From: Sequoia sempervirens
Lineage: Eukaryota; Streptophyta; Pinopsida; Cupressales; Cupressaceae
Assembly: GCA_007258455.2 (NCBI GenBank)
Contig: VDFB02115060.1
Coordinates: 21,603 to 85,602, forward strand
Direction: 5' to 3'
Length of the DNA: 64,000 bases
The notes beneath the pieces were generated by a model. The model searched no databases. It worked only from the letters and a program-made list of their open reading frames with translations, and was not told where the DNA came from. The translations under genes were made by a program, and so were the position numbers. Below are positions 50,408 to 62,683 of the stretch, in pieces. The stretch's first letter is position 1; each line of letters begins with the position of its first letter.

Positions 50408-51739
50408 CCTTACTACCAAGAAACAAGGGAAAATGGAAAAGAAAGAACTTATCTTTTATTTTAAGTGGAGGGATTGAAATATTGTATCCATCATTTCTTT
50501 CCAAACCAAGCCATTTTCATCAATATCTTGCCAAAGAGATGGACTGCTCTCTTTTTCTCATTATTTCTACCATCTTCACTCAAGTTATCCAAGAGGAGAA
50601 GTGGGAAATGCCCAAATCTTCCATCTTCTTGAGATATATAGGGATCCTCCAAACCTATATTCTTTCACACAAGTGCTCACACATGTGTGAGCCTTGTGCC
50701 AATTCCAAGAACTTTTGGGGAGTAGAAGGTTGAGAATGACAAGTCACTCTTCCCAAGCCCCAACACTTTTTGAATTTGTCACATTCATGAATGTGGACTT
50801 TTGAGGGGTCTTTTCACACTCCAAGGATGAGTTCACATGTGTCAAAAAGGTTCCAAACCCATAGGTATAGGTCCTAGGGGTCTATTCTTGTTCAAAAATC
50901 AAGGAAATTGACTCAATAATCCCTTTTTTAAAACCCACACAAAATCCATACGAATTTTGATCTTAAGAAAGGGTTCCAACCCCAACCAAACTCACATCAC
51001 ATGTCCTACAATTGGATTCTACTCAATCACCCAACCAATAATAAAACCTCAAACCCTTCTAAGTCAAATAGGGCTACACTTAGAACTTCCCAAAGATGTA
51101 TTTGATTTGATTCCAACATTTATCTATCCTCCTATTTGCATATTTGATTCCTGCACATTACCAAAGTCAGCATGATTAGATCATATATCTCTTCATATTA
51201 TTAGCTAATCCAATTCACATAATTTTCACTCATGAACTATTTACTCATTAATACATCAAATGAACCTAATGATTCAATTTTCATTATAATCAAAGGAAAT
51301 ACACACTTACTCCAATACAAGAATATAGTCAATGAAATAGTCACTCCATCATTTTGTTTACCACCTTAGTAATTCATTTTAAACTCCTCTAACATTAACG
51401 ATGAACCATTTACCAAAATTTAATATGCCAAATAACCCAACACTTTCAAGTTATATCCAACAATTCACATGTGCATCTATCATAATTAAATCAAGGTTAA
51501 TGCCCATGAATCCTAAAAAATATTTTTATCATTCATTTCATCATAATTATCATCTAACTACTTGTTTGATTGAAATAAAATGGGGGATACGAAATGGGGT
51601 CTTACGTTCACAGTAGCATAAACAATAATATTATCAAATAATCACACTATTTTTCATCCATAATACATCTTACCATCTATTTAGGATCACATAAAACATA
51701 CTAGGGCTTTACTAATCACATGCAAGGTGGGGCATTACA
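50408..51739 (-). repeat. 5' LTR of outer element, upstream part
   Basis: It continues 17539 and matches 3307-4621 of the other LTR. In element orientation the LTR starts at 51739 with TGTAATGCCCCACC. It includes the 31-nt palindrome at 50668-50698. An open plus-strand frame at 50395-50733 runs opposite to the element and differs at several residues from its counterpart at 3380-3631, so it is not called. Confidence 0.93.
50668..50698. repeat. 31-nt near-perfect palindrome in outer LTR (right copy)
   Basis: Identical in sequence to 3566-3596, with core GCTCACACATGTGTGAGC and outer arms CACAAG/CTTGTG. Confidence 0.85.
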
Positions 51740-53342
51740 GACATCTCTACATAGGATACGTGCCATATGCTACAAAAAAATTTCCTTGTCACTTCCAGTC
51801 GACAATATGTTTGCATGAATGTTGGAAAAAAGGCATGGTTCCATATAAATAAAAATGTTGTTGATGAAGTTATTCAAAAAAATTATATGCATTGTTATAT
51901 GCAAAGGCCTCCAGAGCTGGGTGTTGTATCTGTAATTGAGTTAATTTACTTATATACACATTAAAAGGACAAATGGAAATCGATACACCATCCTGCAATT
52001 GTTCTTATGTACCCCTTGTTCAAGACTGTTCCCCTTGAAGATACAAAAATATTTGACACATTTTGTTGGACTGAACTTATGTTATACAAACCTTTTTGAA
52101 ACATACACATAGATATAGGTCTTTCCAAACAAGACATAATAGAAAATTGGAAAGTTTTTAAAACAATTGGTTATCATCCTTGGCATGTTAATAGAATTCC
52201 AACTGCATCCATGATTGAATAACACCATGGAAGTGATAGTGATGATTTGAACCATCAACCTTCTATGAATGAATGTGAATGGGAAGTTTTCTCTCGGCTT
52301 GGTGCTACTAATAACTTTAGTATAAATTAGCTCCTGTTGTTGGGTGGGTGAGTCTTTGATATGAACCATTCATGAAATACAAACCATGTGCCCGCACAAC
52401 TTCATAATATTGCTTTGCAGTTCATCCCATTGGCCAAGGCACTGTGTGAGCAAGCTATGATACAATCCTTGCTTGTAAACACATCATCCCATTAGCTTTC
52501 ACCAAAACAAAAACTAGCTCTTCAAATCATCCAATCCCATCACATGCAGCCTTCCCCCAAAGGCCCTCTCTACATGATCTTTCAAGGAATAACTGGCACT
52601 GATAAATCCTTTTCTATAAATTGTATAAGACAATAAATAAATTCCTCTAGTACTGGATGCAATAGCACGCTGGTCACATTGGCCCCTACAGGTGTTGTTT
52701 CCTACAACATATGCACCTCCACAATCCATACAACCATTTGCATTACCATAAAAGATATGAATCCTTTGCAAGTCCAACTATTGACAATATTCTAAGAACC
52801 ATTTAAATATATTCAATACATTTTGATAGATGAAATGAGTTTTCTAGGTTCAAAGTTTTTGCTCAAAATAGATAGCCAATTGCACCAAACATTCCCCGAT
52901 AACCAAAGGAAACCATTTGATGGTGTTTCTATCATCCTTGTTGGTGATCTTTCCCAGTTGTTGTTGGTCATGGATACTCCTATTTATGCTTCATGCTCAT
53001 CGGCTATAGCCTTATGGCATACTTTCACACTCTCAATAACATTGGACACTATTTTTTGCCAGTAAGGAGATAGTCATGCCCAACAAAAGTTTTGGGAAAC
53101 CCTTCTCCATATAAGAAATGGCAAGGCTCTCCATGATGACTGGGAAGAGCTTATGAAACATACAAATAAAATTCTCTTTCCCATAGAAAGAGAACAATTT
53201 GATGTTGCAACACATCTTTTTCCATAAATGACATAGTCACATTGCACAATAAAAAAATGATCAAACATTTAAACCTGCCCATAGCCATTAGCACTGCTTG
53301 AGTAGAAAAACAAAAGACATCTGATTATGGAGATGATGACTA

Positions 53343-54130
53343 GGGAATGTGTAGGATCATGATGGGCCAAAAAGTGGCGATATGATGGGTATGTGTAGGG
53401 TATATCACCAACGACTTTTTTTTTGCCCAAAATTGATGAAATGAAAAGGGTTTTTTAAGGAGATTCTCAACTTTCCACCAACATAAATTATTCTTTACTT
53501 CAAGAATTTAATAAATAATTATTATTCATTTTCTATTTGAATTACGACTAAAATCTTGATTGATAGGCTGATTGAAAAACATCTATAGCTTTCAAATGGT
53601 ATCACATTTTTTGAATTTGAAACATGTGTCACATTCTATGCTTCACAGACTATATGATTAAAAAAAATGAATTTCATGAAGTTTTTAACAAGTTAAGGTG
53701 GTAAGACATACAAATTTTTTATATTTTTTAAAAGTTGTAATAAAAAATTCATAATTAATCATTTACTTGGAAAAATTTACAAAAATATGTATCACATTGG
53801 GACATGAGTACTCTACTTATATCTAAAATATTATAAAAATTTATTATCATTTTATTATGGTTAGGGTGGTCATAGACATCTACTTCTTATTTTTTCCTGA
53901 AATTTAAGTACTACTGCATTGAAATTTCAAATTTTCACCAAATAGATTTTTTTTTTATACCTAGTAGTTTAGAAACTACATTCAATTTGCTATAGATTAT
54001 ATTCTTACATAATTTTGAAATAATATAGATAAATTATTCAATTTTTTATGTCAAGTTGCCTAACTCCATTTTAAAAAAAAAATTCACCACTTAAGGGCCT
54101 ATTTTTTCCATGATGATCCTGCACATACCC
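53343..54130. mobile_element. TIR element copy 1 (about 788 bp) in helicase
   Basis: The ends are inverted repeats: GGGAATGTGTAGGATCAT at the left pairs with ATGATCCTGCACATACCC at the right. The flanks ACTA and ACCA are a 4-bp TSD with one change. Removing the element and one TSD copy joins the helicase frame correctly into a CLLLPEL-type motif region. No transposase frame. It resembles copy 2 over its whole length and in the same orientation. Confidence 0.82.
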
Positions 54131-54170
54131 ACCAACTTCTCCCAGAACTGCTACTTTGTGTTAATGAACA

Positions 54171-54963
54171 GGGTATGTGTAGGATCATGATGGGCCAAAA
54201 AGTGGCGATATGATGGGTATGTGGCTGAGGACTTTTTTTTTACCCAAAATTGATGAAATGCAAAGGGTTTCTAAAGAAGATTCCCAACTTTCCACCAATA
54301 TAAATTATGCTTTACTTTGAATTTAATAACTAATAATTATTTATTTTGTATTTAAATTACGAATAAAGTCCTGATTGATAGGCTGATTGAAAAAAATCTA
54401 TAGCTTTCAAATGGTGTCACAATTTTTTGAATCTGAAACATGTGTCACATTCTATGCTTTGCATACTATATGATTAATAAAAAAGAATTGAATTTCATGA
54501 AGTTTTGACCAAGTTAAGGTTGTCAAACATACAAGTTTTTATATTTTTTAAAAGTTGTAATAAAAAATTCATAATTAATTAAATTTACTTGGAAAAAAAT
54601 TATACAAAAATATGCATTACATCCAAACATGAGTCCTCTACTTGTATGTAAAATATTATAAAAAAATATTATCATTTTAATGTGGTTAGGGTGGTCGGAC
54701 AGACACCTACTTCTTATTTTTTTCCTAAAATTTAAGTACTACTGCATTGAATTATCAAATTTTCACCAAATAGATTTAAAAAAAAAAAAAAACCTAGTAG
54801 TTTAGAAACTACATTCAATTTGCTACAGATTCTATTCTTACATATTTTTTAAATAATATAAATAACTTATTCAAATTTTTACGTCAAGTTGCCTAACTCT
54901 GATTTCTCTAAATTTTTTACCACTTAAGGGCCTGTTTTTTCCATGATGATCCTTCACATACCC
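54171..54963. mobile_element. TIR element copy 2 (about 793 bp) in helicase
   Basis: Left end GGGTATGTGTAGGATCAT, right end ATGATCCTTCACATACCC. AACA on both sides is an exact 4-bp TSD; removing the element and one AACA restores the helicase frame across the site. It lies only 40 bp from copy 1. Non-coding. Confidence 0.85.
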
Positions 54964-56698
54964 AACAAGTGATGCTAACAAAAAAATTGTGGATTCAAGT
55001 TGGCCTCGTCAATGGGTCCCTCGGTCTTATTATAACTATTGTGTACAATGCATGTTGCAAATCACCATATTTTCCTAACTATGTTGTTGTCCACTTCCAA
55101 AATTACATTGGCCCACCATGGGAACCACAAAACCCAAGACACATCCCCATCCTAGCTATAACCCGAGGTAGTCGAACACAAATTCCACTCACCATGGCAT
55201 GGGGAATCACAATACATAAAGCACAAGGCTTAACATTAGATAGAGCAATGATAAAGATAGGCAACAAAGAAAGGTAGGGGTTAAATTTTACAACTATATC
55301 TCATGTTAAATCAATTGAAAGACTCTGCATTGATCCAACATTCTCATTTGAGAGATACTCCAAACTAAGCAAAAACAAATACACTACTTGATGTCGCAGT
55401 GAAGAGGCGCAGTTGGAACAACTCCAACCCCTACCAAATGCTTCTGTCCCCACCTCGTGTTCTGAATTATGACAAAAGGTTCCAAAATATTTATTATCAC
55501 ATTGGCTCCACACCATGTACTATCCTCTTTTGAGGGATTTCAAGTTTAATTTTATAGAAACATACCAAGTAATAACCTATGAAAAATGGGTATAATGCTA
55601 AAGATGCATAGAGATACCAAGGAACAATAAGCAGAGGGAAAAACTTGTACAAGTCAATGGTATGTTTTGATCATTCTAGTCTATTAAAATATATATTCAA
55701 CTATTCCAGAAGCATTTTCAAGAATATTGTGTTGTATTTGACTGATTAGTTTTAAATTATGCACCTATGCTTTGTTTTCCATTTTATGTGCCTATATACT
55801 GTAAGTTTTACTGCCACATTAAGTTGCCCCTATTTATTCAATGCTTTCCATCCTCTTCAGCCTTGCAAATTAAAGATAATTTTCTACCTATTTACTATCT
55901 TCTATACCTTTAGCAATACAATTTATGTTAAATTCAGTATGCAAAAATGCATAAATATTAATCTTCCCACTTCTCCTTTCAACATTTCGTTGTTTCATAC
56001 TTTTTGTATGTGGAATTCAAAAGAATACACTCTTTTGTATATTCCACCTATCCATGTTTGTTCAAGTGTCTTTAAATTCCATGATGTCAATTCTTTATCA
56101 GGATACCTACAATTCTCTTTCAACCAATTTTAGCATGCAATACTCTAAACATATAGTTGAAACTATTAAAAATTGATATATATGCACATACAAACAACAT
56201 TAAGTGTCAAAGATGCACAGAGATACCAACCAACAATAAGTAGAGGCTAAAATTTCTATAAGTCAGTAACATGTTTTGAATATTCTAGTATATTAAACTA
56301 TGTATGCACATACTCTAGAAACATTTTCAAAAAAAATGTGTTGCATTTGACTAATAAGTTTAAAATTTTGCAACTATGTTCTATTTTCCATTTTTTGTGC
56401 TATATACCCTATGTTTTGTCATTTTTCCTTCATGCTTTTCTTGCACATATTCTTATGTGTTCTTGCTAGCTTTTCAATTAGTTATATTTAATTCAATAGC
56501 TGAAAATGTTGATCTACAAAATTCTCTTTTGAGCTTTTCACTGTTTCACTCTTCTTGTATATTGCATTCGAAAATATATAGTCTTGTCTACATTGGATTT
56601 TTTGTCTAATATATGAAAAGACTCCATGCAATTTGCGACGAGTTTCTTGGAGTTGTTTCCAAAAATAATGGAGTTGGTTGCCTCGATCAACAGAAACA

Positions 56699-56936
56699 CA
56701 ATGGTAAGTATTTTCTCACATGAGGGTTGATGCATCATAGCATTGTTGTACAATGGCACGAGAGGGAGTAAATAAAATATTCATTGTTGTAGTATGAGGA
56801 TGTATATTGTTTTGGTTGCATTGTGAAATGAGGCATTGTGGTGTTGCTTTGATAGCAAACTATTACAAAATCCTACCATCCACTCCATTAGATACCAGAT
56901 TGGAGGGTTTTACAACTGTTGTGCTCCACAATCTAC
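56699..56936 (+). repeat. Long inverted repeat, left arm
   Basis: It matches the reverse complement of 59706-59937 over about 235 bp with moderate divergence. Shared stretches include GCATTGTTGTACAATGGC, TTTGGTTGCATTGT, GTGGTGTTG and TTGGAGGGTTTTA. Confidence 0.75.
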
Positions 56937-59705
56937 AACGTTTGGGCTCATGTTATTGTTGTAAGTTTTTTTGCAATGTCTTTTTTCTGTTCCATACACA
57001 TCTAACCAGAGACATATATTTTGATATATTCAAATAAAATATTTCTTTGTAGTAATATCATGTTGGGCTCAATGGAAGCATAGATGGACAAGGAGATATG
57101 AAACCCATCAGTGGGACAATTAGTACCTAAAAGATGACTATAGCTATAAGAATAAAGAAGGTTTGTTTTATAAATTTATATTTTAATGAGTTATACATTC
57201 AACCCTTTTCTTCTTGCATGACTAGATATGCTCCATTTATTTGTTGCTATATACATACATGCATGCACAAATTCTTATATGCACTTGACTACAATAAACA
57301 TAGTCTACTGTACACATTAATTTTTTCCATGTTCCTACAGTTATCTTTTCAGTGTATAGGAAAAATTATCTATAAGTGTCAAGAAATTCTATTCACGACT
57401 GGGCTGACAAAAATCTCAGTGGAAATTTCAAACAAATACCTGATAGGGAAATGCCAACTGTTGCATAGATTGATTGTCTTGTATCAATATGTTTCATGAT
57501 ATTTTCTTTTTCTCATCTGTTTGAAGCTACCTATAGCAAGTTGTTCATTGTCATAGTTTAGCTCTTTTATTCTTCATCAAGCATAACATTGACCTATACC
57601 TTTCGACTAGTTTCTATTTTTGATGGCCTATGTATGTTTTTCAGCCTCTAGTTATTGTTCCTTGTTATCTCTATTCATATTTGGTGCTATATGCATTTTG
57701 TACAACAAAAGCTCTGTATAAAAAACTATTCATAGCTGTAGTTAACACCTTCTATTCTCCATATGTTAAATTTCTATTTCAAAATCATTTTAGATCATCT
57801 TTCATTTGAGAAATTGTAAAAGAGTTGTCAGAAAAACACTTAAGCATCACAGGTAAATGACAGATGATCGAAAAACCACATTAAAGAGAACTTTAAGAGA
57901 GGTAGAAAAACATACAGAGACCAAAAAAATTAAAACCAGGCCAAAGGTTTCCATCCATCTATCATTTATGTGTGATTCTTAAGTGTTATTCTAATACCTC
58001 TTGCAACTGTTGCATAGACTGCTTGTCTTATACCAATATGTTTCATGATATTCTTTTTTCCCCATCTTTTTGAAGATCCTTATAACAAACTATTAATTAT
58101 TGTGGGTATTTTGTTTTGATGGAACATGTTATATGTCTTCTACCAATATGTTTCACGATAATAATAATGAAAAGTATGTTACGGGATACTGAAAAAGAAA
58201 ATATCATGAAACATATTGAAACAAGCAATCTATATAATAGTTGGCTTATCAATTGAAGATTTGAGCTACATTATTTGGTACTAAATACTATAGACAAATA
58301 GGGAAATTTTAAAAGAGCTATTAGGAAAACACTTAAGAATCACAAGAAAATGATAGATGATCAAAAGCTCACATTAAATAGAACTTTAAAGTATGGAGTT
58401 CATAGAAGGGGTAAACTATGATAGTGAACATGGAGAATAGAAGAGGTGAAGTACAATAATGAACAGTCTGTTATGGGGAAGTGGATATTGATATAACACA
58501 AGCAATCTATGTAACAGTTGGCTTGTCAATTAAAAATTCAAGCTACATTATTTGGCACTGAATATTATAGAAAAAATGGAGAAATTGTAAAAGAACTCTT
58601 AGAAAAACACTTAAGAATCATAGGTAAATGATAAATGATTGAAAACACACATTAAACATATTGATATGAGACAAACAATCTATGTAAGAGTTGGATTTTC
58701 GATTGAAAATTCGAGCTACATTATTTGGCAGTAAACCCACAATAAATAGAACTCATAAAGCCAATGGGTAGCAATAACTTGTGCAAAATGGACATAATGC
58801 CACAAACTTAATTGAAAATTAAAGCTGCATTACTTGGCACTAAATATTATAGAAAAATAGAGAAATTGTAAAAGAGCTATTAGAATAACACTTAACAACC
58901 ACTAAACTAATTTTATCTCCAATATATTTATGCTTTCATACTAACCCTTTACATAAATACATATGTATGCAATTAATCCTATATTAATATGTAATTGCTC
59001 CTATGTTAATGGGTATAACACCAAAGATGCACAAAGATAACTACAAACAATAAACGAAGGCGAACAAATACTAACCCTGACCATATTTTTTGATGAAATA
59101 AAGAAGATTTAACTGTAATTTCTCCATCCATATAGAGCCATAATCTCTTTGAGGTCTCCAAAATGGGTATAACGCGAAAGATACAAATATATAACAAGGA
59201 ACAATAAGTAGAGAGCATAAGACATGAACAATAAATTAATCATTCTAATGCCTCTTATACAATTTATCTACTTGTCTTCAAAATTTATTCGAAAATAATG
59301 TAGCTCAAACCTTGTATCAATATGTTTCGTGCTATTCTTTTTTTCTCATCTGTTTGAACTGGAGACCTATCCACAAAGCTTGATTCTGCACACTATAGAA
59401 GACTGTATAATAAATAAAAAGATGCATCTAACTTCACAAACATATATATCAGTATAGATTTTATTTTGCAAGTGCTTATATTTGCATTGCATGGCTAAGA
59501 TGTATATGCACAAATGTGTTTGTGAAACATGGGCACATATAACAACCAATAACCAGAAAGGAAAAAAATGTAGTCATATGTACGAAGTGGAAACCAAGCC
59601 GAAGGCAACAATTTTTACAATAGTCTGCTATGAAACCAACACCACAATGGCTCTTTCAAAAATGCAACTTAATCAATATATTTTCTTGCACATTTCAAAG
59701 CACAT

Positions 59706-59937
59706 CAGTATTAAAACCCTCCAACTTGATATCAAACAGAGATGTAGGAAATGATTTTTCCAATACTTTGCTATCAAACCAACACCACAGTGGCTCATTT
59801 GACAATGCAACCAAAAAATATATACTTTCCCACACTACAACATTGAATATTGCATTTACTTCCTCCCACGCCATTGTACAACAATGCTAGGATGCATTAA
59901 CCCTTACACGAGCAATCACTTACCATGATGCTTCCAT
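59706..59937 (-). repeat. Long inverted repeat, right arm
   Basis: Pairs with 56699-56936; the arms are about 2.8 kb apart. A part of this arm (about 59775-59820) is also repeated directly at about 59630-59680. A further inverted pair lies nearby: 60105-60195 against 57495-57590. Confidence 0.75.
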
Positions 59938-60193
59938 GCCTCAATGCAACTAGCTGCACCACTACCAATCTATATACTTAGCAAAATCCACGTTTTCATA
60001 GAAAACCTTGGAAACTCGCTACCGACCATCAGCGATTATTAATTTTCGACACCGAGAAATTCTATTCATGGCTGGGCTAGCAAAAAACCCACCAGAAATT
60101 GCCTGGGTAAAGATATGAAGAATACAAGAGCTAAACTATGACAATGACCAACCTGCTACATGAAGCTTCAAATAGATGAGAAAAAGAGAATAA

Positions 60194-61250
60194 TGTATAC
60201 ACCTAAAATTAGCCAGGATACTTAATTAATTAAATACAAGGTATTTAATTAATGAACCTCTTATTTTGTCTACTTATAAATAAATTATAAATTTATTTAT
60301 CTAGTTCACAATTTCTAATTCTTCTTATCTTAATTCACATTCCTCTAATTTTAATTAAATAAAAAAATAGTTTGTTTTATTTAATTAATATCTTCTCATC
60401 AAATTTGAATAATTCCAAATTAAAATCACATGTCTCCAACTTTTCCTCTTGCCACATCATCAAGTGTCTCATGAATTTAAATATGGCTAATATTTAAATC
60501 AGAATTATCCTCAACCAATTTTGAAACAACCTTGGACATTTAGCTCTTCTATTCCATTTATTCTCTCTAACACTTGGCATGGTGCTCTTTTAAAGGGAAC
60601 ATCCTCCATGATTCTGTCTAACTTCTTCCTTCTCTATCGTTCATCTCTCCAGCTGAAATATTGACCATTGGTTGCTGCCACATCATTTTATGCTTTGAAA
60701 ATCTTATAAATATAGCCTCACTCTCCAACATTTGGCATCCCATCTTTGAGAAAACTTACTCTACATAAATTACCTTTGAGCATTTGTGCATTTAGAGCAT
60801 TAGAGCATTTTAGCATTTAGCAAAATTTTAGAGGCATTTTAGTTTAGAATCATGTCTTATTTCATAGTTGCATTTTCATTATCTTAGTAACTTCATACAA
60901 CATTTCCACCATAGCATTTAGCATCATTCTCATAGCATAATATTCATTTGTATACAACAACATCAATATCATTATCATATCATCAATCATGCAGATCAAT
61001 CAATTATGTAGGAATTATATTCTTGTATTTTACATCTCATTTCTTAGGTTGTCACCCAAAGAGTCTACTGCATATACAAATCTAAGAGCACTAATGATTT
61101 AGAGGATCCTTGAGAATAGAGAACAATGGAAAGGTTTTGAGGAATAGTTTTATCAATTTTATTTGTTATTTCAATTTCCATAATGTAAAGGTTTCATTGA
61201 TTGTGTGGTCTTATTAATTTAATCACATTACACAATTCTCACAAAATACA
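60194..61250 (+). repeat. 5' LTR of Tat-like element (1057 bp)
   Basis: It starts TGTATACACC and ends AAAATACA, giving terminal TGTAT/ATACA inverted repeats, and is followed by the PBS. Only one copy is in the window, so the left border rests on the terminal repeat and the change from the repeat mosaic. Confidence 0.75.
60705..60712 (+). promoter_or_regulatory. Candidate TATA box of Tat-like LTR
   Basis: TATAAATA followed by TAGCCTCACTCTCC, with CCATTGG about 40 bp upstream as a possible CAAT element. The position, about 510 bp into the LTR, is plausible for a U3 promoter. Confidence 0.55.
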
Positions 61251-61253
61251 TTT

Positions 61254-61271
61254 TGGCGCCCACCGTGGGGC
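61254..61271 (+). other. Primer-binding site of Tat-like element
   Basis: TGGCGCCCACCGTGGGGC, three bases after the LTR end. This sequence is the usual PBS style of plant Tat/Ogre-type Ty3/gypsy elements. Confidence 0.9.
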
Positions 61272-61361
61272 CTAGCCCCTTTTTATTGACATTTTCTTGA
61301 AAGTTGTTTTACAAATTCTAAACATGACACTGTATGTAGCACATACATGCTTTTTTTCAGT

Positions 61362-61625
61362 GCATACAAAACATCTTTTAGTGCATCCATTTCCTATTAC
61401 AGTGCATCCAGAGAATCTTTTAGCACATCCAGTTCCTATTACGGCGCATCAAGGGCTTCTTTCGGTGCATACATAACATCTTTCAATGCATTCAAGGGGT
61501 CTTTTAGTGCATTCAGTCTATATTTTAGCACATTCAGTAGTTTCTCTAGCACATTTGGTAATTCTTTTAGTGCATAAGAGTGATTTGTTAGTGCATTTGA
61601 TGTCTGTTTTAGTGCATCTAGTTTA
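61362..61625 (+). repeat. 21-bp minisatellite, block 1 (about 12 units)
   Basis: Units fall in an exact 21-bp register with core TTTTAGTGCATCCAG followed by about six variable bases. Because 21 is divisible by 3, frames stay open on both strands. The minus strand would encode heptads of the type LNALKDP with leucine at positions 1 and 4. Confidence 0.92.
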
Positions 61626-62683
61626 TTTGACAAAAATTCAAAATTTCGTGAACTGATTAGTATTTTCTATTTTGCAGGTACTTTTAAATGTTGTCAAAGA
61701 CAATTATATCAAACTACTGATGATGTTTTTAGGGGTTGGAGTTGTTTTATTTCTTTCTTTTGATTAAATTAGGAACCTAGTTTAATTAGAAGGTTAACAA
61801 GCCCCTTATCTACTATGCTTGAAGTGATAGGCCTATGCTCTCCCCTTAACTGGGTGACCAGAATGCCAGACTCACTATTTTATGCTTTATTAACACCTTT
61901 AGAAGCCCTACCATAATGGGAAAAAGTACTCACCCTAAGGAAACGACCCAATGGGAGCAACTAAAGCCAAATTTTTTGACCCACTACAATCAAAAGAGAA
62001 TTCAAAGAAACCCGCAATTCAATGGTAGTGTGCAAGATAACCATCCCCAAAGCCTTTGTTCTAAAGGTTAGGAGGTCTCCTGAGGGAGTTTATCTATTTT
62101 CTGCATTGAATGAAAACACTTATTATGAACCTTAGTGTAGAAGCCAACCAAGTCAATCTCTAAACACTTATAATATCGTAGTGCAAGGGGAGGGAATAAT
62201 TTTCCCCCAAGACACTCACCATATAACCATTAGGGATTACTTGCCAAAAGTGGATGATTCGACTTTGGTTAAGAATAGGTAAATGAAAAAACACGGGTGC
62301 CCTCTAGGGGGTGACATGACTATGTGAGTTGGCATGGTTCTAAGATGTGGGTTGTGGTATTTTAAGTGACCCTTGACATTAGAAAAGTGCTTGAACTATC
62401 TTCTCTTGTGTTATACCTGTGGAAAATGAAGGAATTAGACTAGATTCTTGAATACACACTCAATGTTTAGCTTCTAGGTGGAAACAATTGTTTGATAACT
62501 TGATGCTATGTTTGAGGTCATAATTCAAGAAATCATCCATTTAAAGAACCTAATTCACATAGTTCACAAACTAGAAACCAAGCAAAAAAATCATTGTTTA
62601 GAAAAGCATACCCTAGAAACATTCAGATTCATAGATTGAAGGAAAAATAACCAAAAAGGCTTACAAAAACACTGAACACTTCT
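61626..62683 (+). other. Leader between minisatellite blocks, no gene seen
   Basis: Just over 1 kb with no recognised domain. A strong 3'-splice-like run (TTTTCTATTTTGCAG) ends at about 61678, so a leader intron is possible. No long frame is open. Confidence 0.5.

Larger units (their letters stand above)
1..51739 (-). mobile_element. Outer LARD-like non-coding LTR retrotransposon, interrupted by nested insertions
   Basis: The element reads on the minus strand. The stretches 1-4621 and 14221-17539 plus 50408-51739 are near-identical direct copies and form the two LTRs. A PBS complementary to initiator tRNA-Met type (TGGTATCAGAGCC) lies on the minus strand at 14030-14042. A polypurine tract lies at 4622-4636. 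The original internal region (4622-8863 plus 13824-14044) is about 4.4 kb and shows no gag, protease, RT or integrase. This matches the LARD structure known from plants: LTRs over 4 kb and a conserved non-coding core. The start of the left LTR, about 176 bp, is beyond the window, so its TSD cannot be checked; the right flank begins GACAT. Autonomous enzymes must have come from elsewhere. Confidence 0.88.
51740..55560 (+). pseudogene. Helitron/PIF1-type helicase pseudogene
   Basis: Superfamily 1 DNA helicase motifs can be followed across several frames. A Helitron-like linker comes first (SSRQYVCMNVGKKAWF near 51790; QRPPEL near 51905). A decayed Walker A (GITGTDKS, 52586-52609) follows, with Asp where the family has Gly. 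Then APTGVVSYN near 52685, Walker B IDEMSF (52826-52843), LVGDLSQL near 52940, and a C-terminal block with WIQVGLVNGSLG near 54990 and WGITIHKAQGLTLDRAM near 55205. PIF1-like helicases unwind DNA; in Helitrons they are fused to a Rep nuclease, which is not visible here. The 5' part is cut by the outer LTR element at 51739. Two TIR elements and many stops break the rest. A free-standing PIF1 origin is less likely given the upstream linker. Confidence 0.85.
55561..60193. repeat. Mosaic of direct and inverted repeats, no gene recognised
   Basis: Several modules recur. One begins near TGGGTATAA-GC-AAAGATGCA and is found at about 55586, 56195, 59005 and 59163; the first two copies belong to a longer direct repeat of about 600 bp. 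A second holds GAAATTGTAAAAGAGCT and ACACTTAAGAATCA and recurs at about 57810, 58300, 58575 and 58860. A third holds CAATATGTTTCATGATATT and occurs forward at about 57485 and 58035 and reversed at about 58200. GTAAGT and TTTGTAG splice-like signals occur near 56703, 56965 and 57050. Open frames such as 55759-56133 and 57134-57499 resemble nothing I know. It may be the 3' accessory part of the Helitron. Confidence 0.6.

Noticed and set aside
56807..57499. Possible captured host exons or an RPA-like gene of the Helitron
   Set aside because: Splice-like signals exist, but no frame gives a recognisable OB-fold or zinc-finger pattern, so no gene was called.
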